DNA from: DATKKM01 sp036741795
Lineage (GTDB): Bacteria; Chloroflexota; Dehalococcoidia; SM23-28-2; RBG-16-64-32
Reading direction: 5' to 3'
Assembly (NCBI GenBank): GCA_036741795.1
Contig: DAINRO010000091.1
Coordinates: forward strand, 1 to 5,909
DNA: 5,909 nucleotides
Position numbers and translations under genes: made by a program. Below are positions 1 through 5,909 of the stretch, one piece after another. Numbering within the stretch: the stretch's first letter is position 1; each line of letters begins with the position of its first letter. Under the pieces are notes generated by a model that searched no databases, was not told where the DNA came from, and was given only the letters and a program-made list of their open reading frames with translations.

Positions 1-1214
1 CGCTCGCCCACTTCGGAGACGACCTGGGCGATGTCGGCGGCGCCGGGGCCCATCTGCGACATCAGGTCCTTCGGCTCCTTGTCGTGGACGTAGGAGCGGA
101 TCGCCTGCACCCAGGGCCAGTAGGCGGGCGCGCCTTCACCCTCGTAGCAGCGGCCCCAGACGACCTGGGCGCCGCGGAGCCGGGCGTAGGTGGCGAACTC
201 CTCGGAGGTGCGCGTCTTGCCGATGCCGGGCTCGCCGACGAGCATCATCAACCGGCCCCGGCCGGAGAGGGCGTCCTCGAGACCGGCGCGCAGTTCGTCC
301 ATCTCTTTGTCCCGGCCTACGAAGATGCCGCCGGCCAGCCTGTCCAGTGGGTTGGCGTCGGCTTCAGCAGCGACGGGCGCGGTGCTGGACGAGGAGTCGA
401 CGATCGCCTGGAAGACCTGCGGGATCGAAGCAGCGCTCTCGGGGCGTTGGTCTGGGTCCTTGGCGAGGGCGCGCATGATGAGCGCTTCGAGGGCCTTCGG
501 GACCTCGGGGTTGTGCCAGGAGGGCGCCACGGGGGCGGTGTTGATGTGCTGCGAGATGATGGCGACCGGGTCGTCGCCGAGGAAGGGCGGGCGGCCGGTG
601 ATCATCTCGTACGTCACGCATCCGAGCGAGTAAAGGTCGGAGCGGGCGTCGGGCTGGCGGCCGAGGGCCTGTTCGGGGGCCATGTAGGCGACGGTGCCCA
701 CCATCATCCCTTCCATCGTCATCCGCGACCGGTCCAGCGACACGGCCAGGCCGAAGTCTCCGATCTTGGGGGTGCCGTCTTCCATGAGCCAGATGTTGCC
801 GGGCTTGAGGTCACGGTGAATGATGCCGCGGCCGTGGGCGTGAGCGAGTCCCTGCACCACCAGCTGCGAGATGCGGATCGCTTCCGCGATCGGCAGGCGG
901 CGGTCCGGCGCGTTGTTCAGCATCCCTTCCAGGTCGCCGCCGCCCATGTACTGGGAGACGATGTAGGGCTGGCCGTTGTCGTCGCCGATGTCGTGGATCG
1001 TGACGATGTTGGGGTGGTCGCCCAACCGCGCCATGGCCTGGGCCTCGCGCTTGACGCGCTTCAAGCCATCGTCGTCCAGTCCCTCGGTCTTGATCACAGC
1101 GACCGCCACCTCGCGGTCGAGCTTGGTGTCGTGGGCGAGATAGACCTTCTTGCGGCCGCCCTCGCCGAGGAAAGATTTCACGGTGTAGCGACTGTCCGCG
1201 AAGGCGGTTGGCAG
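1..1214. repeat. Direct tandem repeat, copy 1 (kinase and ATPase N-terminal coding part)
   Basis: This segment aligns without gaps to 4386-5599 at a constant offset of 4385. It encodes the same section, from the LPTAFAD motif before the kinase to the early ATPase. There are perfect blocks, for example 57-101 against 4442-4486 (45 bases). Differences elsewhere are mostly at third codon positions, so this is gene duplication under protein-level constraint and not a recent exact copy. Confidence 0.9.
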
Positions 1215-1412
1215 CGTCCGTGCCGGCGAGGGTGTGGAAGCAGGGGTGGCCGCGGGCGCAGCGCCCAGGGCGGTGCCGCAGGAGATGCAGAAGGCTGCCT
1301 CGGGGACGTTGGCCTTGCCGCACTTTGGACAACCGGCCTCGACCTTCGTCCCGCATTTCATGCAGAACACGGCTTCAGCCGGGTTGTCGTGACCGCAAGA
1401 ATTACATTTCAC
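1..1412 (-). CDS. Downstream tandem paralogue: zinc-ribbon / Ser-Thr kinase / STAND ATPase protein, 3' end cut by the window
   Basis: The frame is open from GTG at 1412-1410 to the window edge: 470 codons plus two bases, with no stop. The protein begins MKCNSCGHDN and repeats the order of the complete gene: zinc ribbons (Cys 3/6/17/20 and 28/31/42/45), kinase (from about residue 76; HRDLKPGN at 199-206, DFG at 219-221, MAPEQ) and the start of the STAND ATPase (Walker A GEPGIGKT at 393-400). Hand alignment gives about 85% identity over the kinase (40 differences in 263 residues) and about 94% over the ATPase part visible (7 in 117), but only about half over the ribbons. Like its neighbour it has Ala (105) at the beta-3 lysine position and Lys88 in the glycine loop. 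The GTG aligns exactly with the neighbour's ATG and forms a 4-base GTGA overlap with its stop. An in-frame ATG at 1424-1422 (MECPV...) is the alternative start. By homology the missing part should encode TPR helices and a cyclase; this is inference. Confidence 0.95.
   Translation of the reverse strand, partial: MKCNSCGHDNPAEAVFCMKCGTKVEAGCPKCGKANVPEAAFCISCGTALGAAPAATPASTPSPARTLPTAFADSRYTVKSFLGEGGRKKVYLAHDTKLDREVAVAVIKTEGLDDDGLKRVKREAQAMARLGDHPNIVTIHDIGDDNGQPYIVSQYMGGGDLEGMLNNAPDRRLPIAEAIRISQLVVQGLAHAHGRGIIHRDLKPGNIWLMEDGTPKIGDFGLAVSLDRSRMTMEGMMVGTVAYMAPEQALGRQPDARSDLYSLGCVTYEMITGRPPFLGDDPVAIISQHINTAPVAPSWHNPEVPKALEALIMRALAKDPDQRPESAASIPQVFQAIVDSSSSTAPVAAEADANPLDRLAGGIFVGRDKEMDELRAGLEDALSGRGRLMMLVGEPGIGKTRTSEEFATYARLRGAQVVWGRCYEGEGAPAYWPWVQAIRSYVHDKEPKDLMSQMGPGAADIAQVVSEVGE
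1409..1412 (-). promoter_or_regulatory. GTGA stop/start overlap (translational coupling site)
   Basis: On the minus strand the bases read GTGA: GTG (1412-1410) starts the downstream paralogue and TGA (1411-1409) ends the complete gene. There is no intergenic space for a promoter and no strong Shine-Dalgarno before the GTG, so ribosomes finishing the first gene probably reinitiate here. The choice of GTG rests on its exact alignment with the ATG of the neighbouring paralogue; the in-frame ATG at 1424-1422 would instead give a 16-base overlap. Confidence 0.75.
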
Positions 1413-4400
1413 CGGGCATTCCATTCCACGGGCCAGACCTGGTGCTGGCCTTCGATGCCCTTGAACTCGACGGTGCGCGGGTCGCCGTAGGCGATGTCGC
1501 CGCCGCTGGCGGTGAGTTCCTTGAGGAGGGACGAAGCGAGGATTTCACCGCCGGTGGCCTTGCTCGCGACGCGGGCCGCGAGGTTGACGTGGATGCCGAA
1601 GAAGTCGTCGCCGTCCTTGATCACCTCGCCCGTGTGGAGGCCCATGCGGACGCGGACCGGCGACTCGGTATCCTGGTTGTGAGCCTCGAACGCCTTCTGC
1701 ATGGCGACGGCGCATTGAAGTGCTTTCCGCCCGCTCTGGAAGGCGAGCATGAAGCCGTCGCCCTCCGACTTCACCTCGAAGCCGTCGTGGGCCTTGAGTT
1801 GCTCACGGATGATGGCGCTGTGGTCCTTTAGGACCTCCATCCACTTCGTGTCGCCGAGGGCGGCGGTCTTCTCGGTGCTGCCTTCGATGTCGCTGAACAT
1901 GATCGTGACGGTGCCGTCGGGGGCGGCCTGCTTACGGAGGTCCGGCTGGGCGACGAGGACTTCGCGAGCGACGGTGTCGATCGACGTGCTGAAGTTCGAG
2001 AGGTCGACGCCCTGGATACTCAGCTTAAGTGCGAGCGCGCGTTCCAGTTGGGCGGTCAGGCCCAGGCGTTCAGCGAGATCGAGGCATTTCGAGAGAAGTG
2101 AGAGGGCGTTCTCCCGGTCGCCGGAGGCGTCACGGCGGTGGAGCATGTCGGCGTACTGGAGGTATGTCCAACCGAGCATGCGCCCTGCACCCATACGAGT
2201 GTTCATCTCCAGAGCGTCCTCGAAGTGGCGTTCGGCATCGTCCCAGTGCTCCAATGTCGTGGCCAACAGGCCGAGGAGACGGTGCGTCGCGCCGTAGCAG
2301 TCGACGACCGCGCCCACGAGTATGCATTTGTCGCCAGCGGGGAGCATCTGCTTGTAGAGATACTCGGCGCGCTCTTTGTCGCCAATCGCAGCGCATGTCT
2401 CGGCGAGCAAGGCCATGGAGATCGGCCAGTTGCCGTCTCGCGGGAAGATCGCAAAGTCGTCCTTCGCGAGAATCTCGAACTCGGCGCGCGCCTCATCGAG
2501 CATTCCGCGCTCCGCATAGTTGAAACCGAGAGCGGTGCGCCAGGCGGGCACGAGCGGGTAGTTCTCGACGAAGCCCCTAACGGCGGGCTCGAGTTCGGCC
2601 AGGCGATTCTGTTCGCGACGGATGGCAAAGTTGACCGCGCCGAACATCTGGGGGGCGACATCAGGGTTGGCTCTCTGGCCGATGACGAAGGCGCTAAGCG
2701 AGAGTTGCTCTGCTTCAGCCATCGTTCCCTTCATCAAGGCGAGCATCCCGCGAAAGAGTTCCAGCTGCCAAAGCCAGACAGGGATGCGGGACTCGTCGGC
2801 GAGCAGAGCGAACGTTTCGACCTCGGTGGTTACAGCCTCGATGTCTCCCAGGATGGTCTTCACTGCGATACTGGAGACCCTCGCGTACGAGAGCAGTTCG
2901 GGATCGTTCAACTCCCGGGCGAGGCTGGCAATCTCTTCCACGTCAGAGAGCCTCTCTTGTGCCCCCTCGACTTCGTTCGTCCCTCCCCAGCCGCGGTTCC
3001 AAAGGCTCTCCGCTATTGCCCGTTTATCGCCGACGCGACGTGCCATTTCGACTGCCTCGTTCCGTAATCGGTCAGACTCTTCGAGATTGCGGAAATACTC
3101 TTCGCGCCCCCAGCGTGAGATCAAACGGGCGCGAAGGCCACTGTCGCCTTGAGGCAGCAGGCGCAGGGCATCATTGACCATCTGTACGACGCGGTCGTCC
3201 ACGGTCGCGACACTGAACGGTCGACCATATCCAAGTGTAGCCAGTGCTAGCCGATCCACGTCGTTGACGACCTGTGCCGACTCGGCGGCGCGAGCAAAGT
3301 TGACCTGCGAGCGCTCGGGGTCGCCGGTTCCGTACAGCGCGTCGCCTGCCGCCATGAGCAAGTCGCACTTCAGAGCCTCATCGATGGGCGTCTGGAGGTC
3401 GAGAACCTGGACCGCGCGCTCGAACTGCGTGACGGCGTCTTCCCAGGCGAACTGCGCAACCGCCCGCTCTCCAGCCTTGCGTGCGTACTCTACTGCCTTA
3501 TCGACGTCGCCGCCGGGGGCAGCCTCAGCAAAGTGGTAGGCGAGTTGCGGAAGGTTCCCCTCGGCGTCCAACTCCTCCAGAGCGTCACCAATCTGGCGGT
3601 GGAGGCGGATGCGGCGGGTGGTGCTGAGTTCCTCGTAGAGGGTCTCGCGGATCAGGGCGTGGGAGAACCAGTAGTGGTCCGCGGAGCCCGGGAGTTCGGC
3701 GATGACGCGGGCGGCAGTCGCCTCTTCGAGGGCGTCGAGCAACTTGTCACCTTTCACCTCGGACACCTTCTCCAGCAACTGCAGGCCAAACTCCCGGCCG
3801 ATGACAGAGCCGATGGTGAGGACCTTGTTGCACTCCTCGGAGAGGTGGTCGAGGCGGCGGCCGACGACTTCGCGGACGCTCTGGGGGATGGTGACGCTCC
3901 AATCCTTAACGCCCTCGGCCTTTTCAAGGCGGCCATCGGCGACGAGGAGGCGGACGATCTCGTTGACGAAGAAAGGGTTGCCCTCGGTCTCGCGGTAGAC
4001 GGCCTGGACGAGCGTGTCCGGGGGCGTGCTGCCGGCCGTGACCTCGACGAAGCGGCGGACGTCGTTCTCGGTAAGGCCACGGAGGAGGACGCGCTGGCTC
4101 AGGTTCTCGCGATTCAGTTCGCCGAGTGCCTGGGCGAGCGGGTGCTGGCGCCGCAGTTCCACGTCGCGGTAAGTGCCGAGGACCAGCAGGCGGCTGCCGC
4201 GCAACTCCTTCGCGAGGAACTGGAGGAGCAGCAGCGAGGGCTTGTCGGCCCAGTGCATGTCGTCGAGGACGACCATTAAGGGCCGGCCCTTCGAGGCGTT
4301 CTTCAGGAACGTGGTGATGCTGTCGAAGAGCCGGAAGCGGGCCTGCTCGGGCTCAAGGGCCGGTGGCGCGGGCAGGCCGGGGAGACGTTCCCCGACCTCG

Positions 4401-5806
4401 GACACGACCTGGGCAATGTCGGCGGCGCCGGGGCCCATCTCCGACATCAGGTCCTTCGGCTCCTTGTCGTGGACGTAGGAGCGGATGATCTGCACCCAGG
4501 GCCAGTAGGCGGGCGCGCCCTCGCCCTCGTAGCAGCGGCCCCAGAGCACCTGGACGTTGCGGAGACGGGCGTATGTCGCGAACTCCTCGGAAGTGCGCGT
4601 CTTGCCGATGCCGGGCTCGCCGACGAGCATCATCAGGCGTCCGCGGCCGGACAGTGAGTCCTCGAGGCCGGCGCGGAGTTCATCCATCTCTTTGTCTCGG
4701 CCGACGAAGATGCCCGTGGCGAGGCGGTCGAGCGGGTTGACGTCGGACTCCTGGGCGACGGGCGTGGTTGTCGAGGCGGAAGTCACGATCGCTCCAAGGG
4801 CCTCGGGGATGGCGGCGGCGCTCTCCGGCCGTTCGTTCGGGTCTTTGGCGAGGAGGCGGAGGACAAGCGATTCGAGGGCGCGCGGCACCTCCGGATTGTG
4901 CCAGGAGGGTGCGACGGGCGCGGTATTGATGTGCTGGGAGATGATGGCGACAGGATCGTCGCCGAGGAAGGGAGCGCGGCCTGTCACCATTTCGTAGGTG
5001 ACGCAACCGAGGGAGTAGAGGTCGGACCGGGCGTCGGGCTGGCGGCCGAGCGCCTGCTCCGGGGGCATGTAGGCTACCGTGCCGACCATCATCCCTTCCA
5101 TCGTCAACCGCGACCGGTCCAGCGAAACGGCGAGGCCGAAGTCGCCGATCTTGGCGTCGCCGTCCTCGGTCAGCCAGATATTGCCGGGTTTGAGATCGCG
5201 GTGGACGATGCCGCGCTCGTGAGCATGGGCGAGGCCGCGCTGCACCATTTGGGCGATGCGCATTGCCTCGGCGATGGGCAGTCGCCGCTCAGGCGCGGCG
5301 TTAAGGAGGCCATCGAGGTCGCCACCGCCCATGTACTGGGAAACGATATACGGCCGGCCGTTATCGTCACCGATGTCGAATACGGTGACGATGTTCGGGT
5401 GATCTCCTAAACGGCCCATCGCCTGCGCCTCGCGCTTGACGCGCTTCAAGCCGTCCTCGTCGAGGCCGTCCGTCTTGATGACGGCGACGGCTACGTCGCG
5501 GTCCAGTTTCGAGTCGTGCGCAAGATAAACCCGCTTGCGGCCGCCCTCGCCCAGAAAGGATTTGACAGCATAGCGGCCGTCAGCGAAGGCAGTTGGCAAC
5601 GCCGCGGGTGTTGGTGAGGGCGTCGAAGGCGGGGCCGGGGACTGCGAAGCGCCGAGCGGCTGCGCGCACTCGTTGCAGAACTTGCTCCCCGGAGCGTTGG
5701 CAAATCCACAGGCGACGCAAATTCCCGCCGGCCGGAGTGGAGCGGCGCACTCGCTACAGAACTTGGCGCCCTCCGGGTTGGCGGTGCCGCACGACTGGCA
5801 GTTCAT
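1409..5806 (-). CDS. Zinc-ribbon / Ser-Thr kinase / STAND ATPase / TPR / class III adenylate cyclase fusion protein
   Basis: Complete 1465-residue protein, probably a cytosolic signal integrator that phosphorylates proteins and makes cAMP; no signal peptide or membrane segment is visible. Modules in order: two zinc ribbons (Cys 3/6/17/20 and 30/33/44/47); Pro/Ser/Thr-rich linker (about 53-70); protein kinase (about 79-341) with glycine loop at 86-93, alpha-C Glu126, HRDLKPGN at 202-209, DFG at 222-224 and PPE at 248-250; AAA_16/STAND ATPase with Walker A GEPGIGKT (396-403), Walker B ending in Asp515-Asp516, and a winged-helix-like part to about 740; TPR-like helices (about 745-1285); class III cyclase (about 1297-1460). 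Cyclase metal residues are Asp1306 and Asp1350, adenine-specifying Lys1346/Asp1401, transition-state Asn1408/Arg1412. The usual beta-3 kinase lysine is Ala108, while Lys91 sits in the glycine loop. The ATG shares one base with the preceding stop and lies directly before the first ribbon; I see no strong Shine-Dalgarno, suggesting coupled translation. Domain calls are firm; substrates and signal are unknown. Confidence 0.97.
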   Translation of the reverse strand: MNCQSCGTANPEGAKFCSECAAPLRPAGICVACGFANAPGSKFCNECAQPLGASQSPAPPSTPSPTPAALPTAFADGRYAVKSFLGEGGRKRVYLAHDSKLDRDVAVAVIKTDGLDEDGLKRVKREAQAMGRLGDHPNIVTVFDIGDDNGRPYIVSQYMGGGDLDGLLNAAPERRLPIAEAMRIAQMVQRGLAHAHERGIVHRDLKPGNIWLTEDGDAKIGDFGLAVSLDRSRLTMEGMMVGTVAYMPPEQALGRQPDARSDLYSLGCVTYEMVTGRAPFLGDDPVAIISQHINTAPVAPSWHNPEVPRALESLVLRLLAKDPNERPESAAAIPEALGAIVTSASTTTPVAQESDVNPLDRLATGIFVGRDKEMDELRAGLEDSLSGRGRLMMLVGEPGIGKTRTSEEFATYARLRNVQVLWGRCYEGEGAPAYWPWVQIIRSYVHDKEPKDLMSEMGPGAADIAQVVSEVGERLPGLPAPPALEPEQARFRLFDSITTFLKNASKGRPLMVVLDDMHWADKPSLLLLQFLAKELRGSRLLVLGTYRDVELRRQHPLAQALGELNRENLSQRVLLRGLTENDVRRFVEVTAGSTPPDTLVQAVYRETEGNPFFVNEIVRLLVADGRLEKAEGVKDWSVTIPQSVREVVGRRLDHLSEECNKVLTIGSVIGREFGLQLLEKVSEVKGDKLLDALEEATAARVIAELPGSADHYWFSHALIRETLYEELSTTRRIRLHRQIGDALEELDAEGNLPQLAYHFAEAAPGGDVDKAVEYARKAGERAVAQFAWEDAVTQFERAVQVLDLQTPIDEALKCDLLMAAGDALYGTGDPERSQVNFARAAESAQVVNDVDRLALATLGYGRPFSVATVDDRVVQMVNDALRLLPQGDSGLRARLISRWGREEYFRNLEESDRLRNEAVEMARRVGDKRAIAESLWNRGWGGTNEVEGAQERLSDVEEIASLARELNDPELLSYARVSSIAVKTILGDIEAVTTEVETFALLADESRIPVWLWQLELFRGMLALMKGTMAEAEQLSLSAFVIGQRANPDVAPQMFGAVNFAIRREQNRLAELEPAVRGFVENYPLVPAWRTALGFNYAERGMLDEARAEFEILAKDDFAIFPRDGNWPISMALLAETCAAIGDKERAEYLYKQMLPAGDKCILVGAVVDCYGATHRLLGLLATTLEHWDDAERHFEDALEMNTRMGAGRMLGWTYLQYADMLHRRDASGDRENALSLLSKCLDLAERLGLTAQLERALALKLSIQGVDLSNFSTSIDTVAREVLVAQPDLRKQAAPDGTVTIMFSDIEGSTEKTAALGDTKWMEVLKDHSAIIREQLKAHDGFEVKSEGDGFMLAFQSGRKALQCAVAMQKAFEAHNQDTESPVRVRMGLHTGEVIKDGDDFFGIHVNLAARVASKATGGEILASSLLKELTASGGDIAYGDPRTVEFKGIEGQHQVWPVEWNAR
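1431..1515. repeat. Direct repeat of cyclase 3' end, copy 1
   Basis: Matches 5825-5909 at 78 of 85 bases, offset 4394. It encodes the end of the cyclase domain. The matching segment is cut by the window edge, so the real repeat is longer. Confidence 0.9.
4386..5599. repeat. Direct tandem repeat, copy 2 (kinase and ATPase N-terminal coding part)
   Basis: Partner of 1-1214. Beyond 5599 the alignment needs small gaps (net three codons) in the ribbon spacer and the Pro-rich linker, after which the two starts (5806 and 1412) line up at offset 4394. Confidence 0.9.
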
Positions 5807-5808
5807 CA
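5804..5808 (-). promoter_or_regulatory. TGATG stop/start overlap (translational coupling site)
   Basis: The minus strand reads TGATG: TGA (5808-5806) ends the upstream cyclase gene and ATG (5806-5804) starts the complete gene, sharing one A. The bases just upstream (minus-strand CTGGGCCACC) show no good Shine-Dalgarno. Together with the GTGA junction 4394 bases further along, this supports one polycistronic, coupled transcription unit. Confidence 0.8.
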
Positions 5809-5909
5809 GGTGGCCCAGTTTACCGGCCAGACCTGGTGCTGGCCCTCGATCCCCTTGAACTCGACAGTGCGGGGGTCGCCGTAGGCAATGTCGCCGCCGC
5901 TGGCCGTCA
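5806..5909 (-). CDS. Upstream tandem paralogue: C-terminal end of a class III cyclase, 5' end cut by the window
   Basis: Only the last 33 codons and the TGA stop (5808-5806) are present. The first 29 residues, from TASGGDIAYG to HQVWPV, are identical to the end of the cyclase domain of the complete gene. The tails then differ (NWAT here, EWNAR in the neighbour). At DNA level 78 of 85 bases match between 5825-5909 and 1431-1515, and the amino acids in the shared stretch are unchanged. This marks the 3' end of another member of the same family, read in the same direction and overlapping the next start by one base. Its N-terminal domains lie outside the window, so calling it a full kinase-cyclase is inference from the array. 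Confidence 0.93.
   Translation of the reverse strand, partial: TASGGDIAYGDPRTVEFKGIEGQHQVWPVNWAT
5825..5909. repeat. Direct repeat of cyclase 3' end, copy 2
   Basis: Partner of 1431-1515. The offset of 4394 equals the distance between the two gene starts (5806 and 1412), confirming head-to-tail tandem organisation. Confidence 0.9.

Noticed and set aside
811..1356. Minus-strand 181-codon frame in the kinase region of the downstream gene
   Set aside because: It overlaps the real kinase frame in another phase. The true frame carries HRDLKPGN and DFG; this one is Arg/Gly-rich with no motif.
1..1412. Possible pseudogene or frameshifted copy
   Set aside because: Translation from GTG 1412 is uninterrupted to the window edge with all motifs kept; the end is a window cut, not a break.
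84..1490. Long plus-strand open frame (468 codons) opposite the downstream paralogue
   Set aside because: It lies antisense to a frame with clear ribbon, kinase and ATPase motifs. Long antisense frames are expected in GC-rich coding DNA, and its Gly/Ala/Val/Asp/His-rich translation resembles no family.
3533..4279. Plus-strand open frame of 248 codons
   Set aside because: It is the antisense shadow of the ATPase section of the complete gene, with no recognisable domain.
4469..4657. Plus-strand frame whose translation resembles that of 84-1490 (both start MDVGAD)
   Set aside because: The similarity between the two antisense frames follows from the sense-strand duplication (offset 4385) and is not independent evidence of coding.
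5473..5551. Kinase domain as a pseudokinase because the beta-3 lysine is missing
   Set aside because: The alpha-C Glu, HRD Asp, Asn, DFG Asp and activation-segment Glu are all present in both copies, and a lysine is available in the glycine loop; degeneration would be expected to hit these too.
1..5909. Insertion sequences, CRISPR, tRNA/rRNA, terminators or promoters
   Set aside because: No short regularly spaced repeats, transposase motifs, inverted-repeat ends or RNA-gene signatures were seen. The window is coding throughout, with overlapping gene ends.

Overview
The whole window is one coding block on the minus strand, with no intergenic space. It holds part of a tandem array of very large, closely related signalling genes. 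Reading 5'->3' along the minus strand, there are three members. The first is the last 33 codons of one gene (window end, 5909 down to 5806). The second is a complete 1465-codon gene (5806 down to 1409). The third is the first 470 codons of another gene (1412 down to 1, running off the window). Each junction is a stop/start overlap (TGATG at 5804-5808, GTGA at 1409-1412), so the genes look like one translationally coupled operon. The repeat period between successive starts is 4394 bases.

The complete protein joins five modules: two CxxC zinc ribbons, a Pro/Ser/Thr-rich linker, a Ser/Thr protein kinase, a STAND-type (AAA_16/MalT-like) ATPase with a winged-helix-like section, a long TPR-like helical region, and a C-terminal class III nucleotidyl cyclase. 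The cyclase carries the residues expected of an adenylate cyclase. No signal peptide or membrane segment is visible, so it should be cytosolic. The downstream partial gene repeats the ribbon-kinase-ATPase order without frameshift. The upstream fragment repeats the cyclase C-terminus almost exactly.

The most unusual point is in the kinase. The canonical beta-3 lysine is alanine in both copies where it can be seen, and a lysine instead occupies the third-glycine position of the glycine-rich loop. This is the arrangement known from eukaryotic WNK kinases. All other catalytic motifs (HRDLKPxN, DFG, the alpha-C Glu, PE of APE) are kept, so this looks like an active kinase with a relocated lysine and not a pseudokinase.

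The sequence is GC-rich with strong G/C preference at third codon positions. Multidomain Ser/Thr kinase/ATPase/cyclase proteins of this sort occur in large-genome, GC-rich bacteria (for example Chloroflexota, Acidobacteriota, Actinomycetota, Myxococcota). I cannot place the source more precisely. No RNA genes, mobile elements, CRISPR arrays, promoters or terminators were found.
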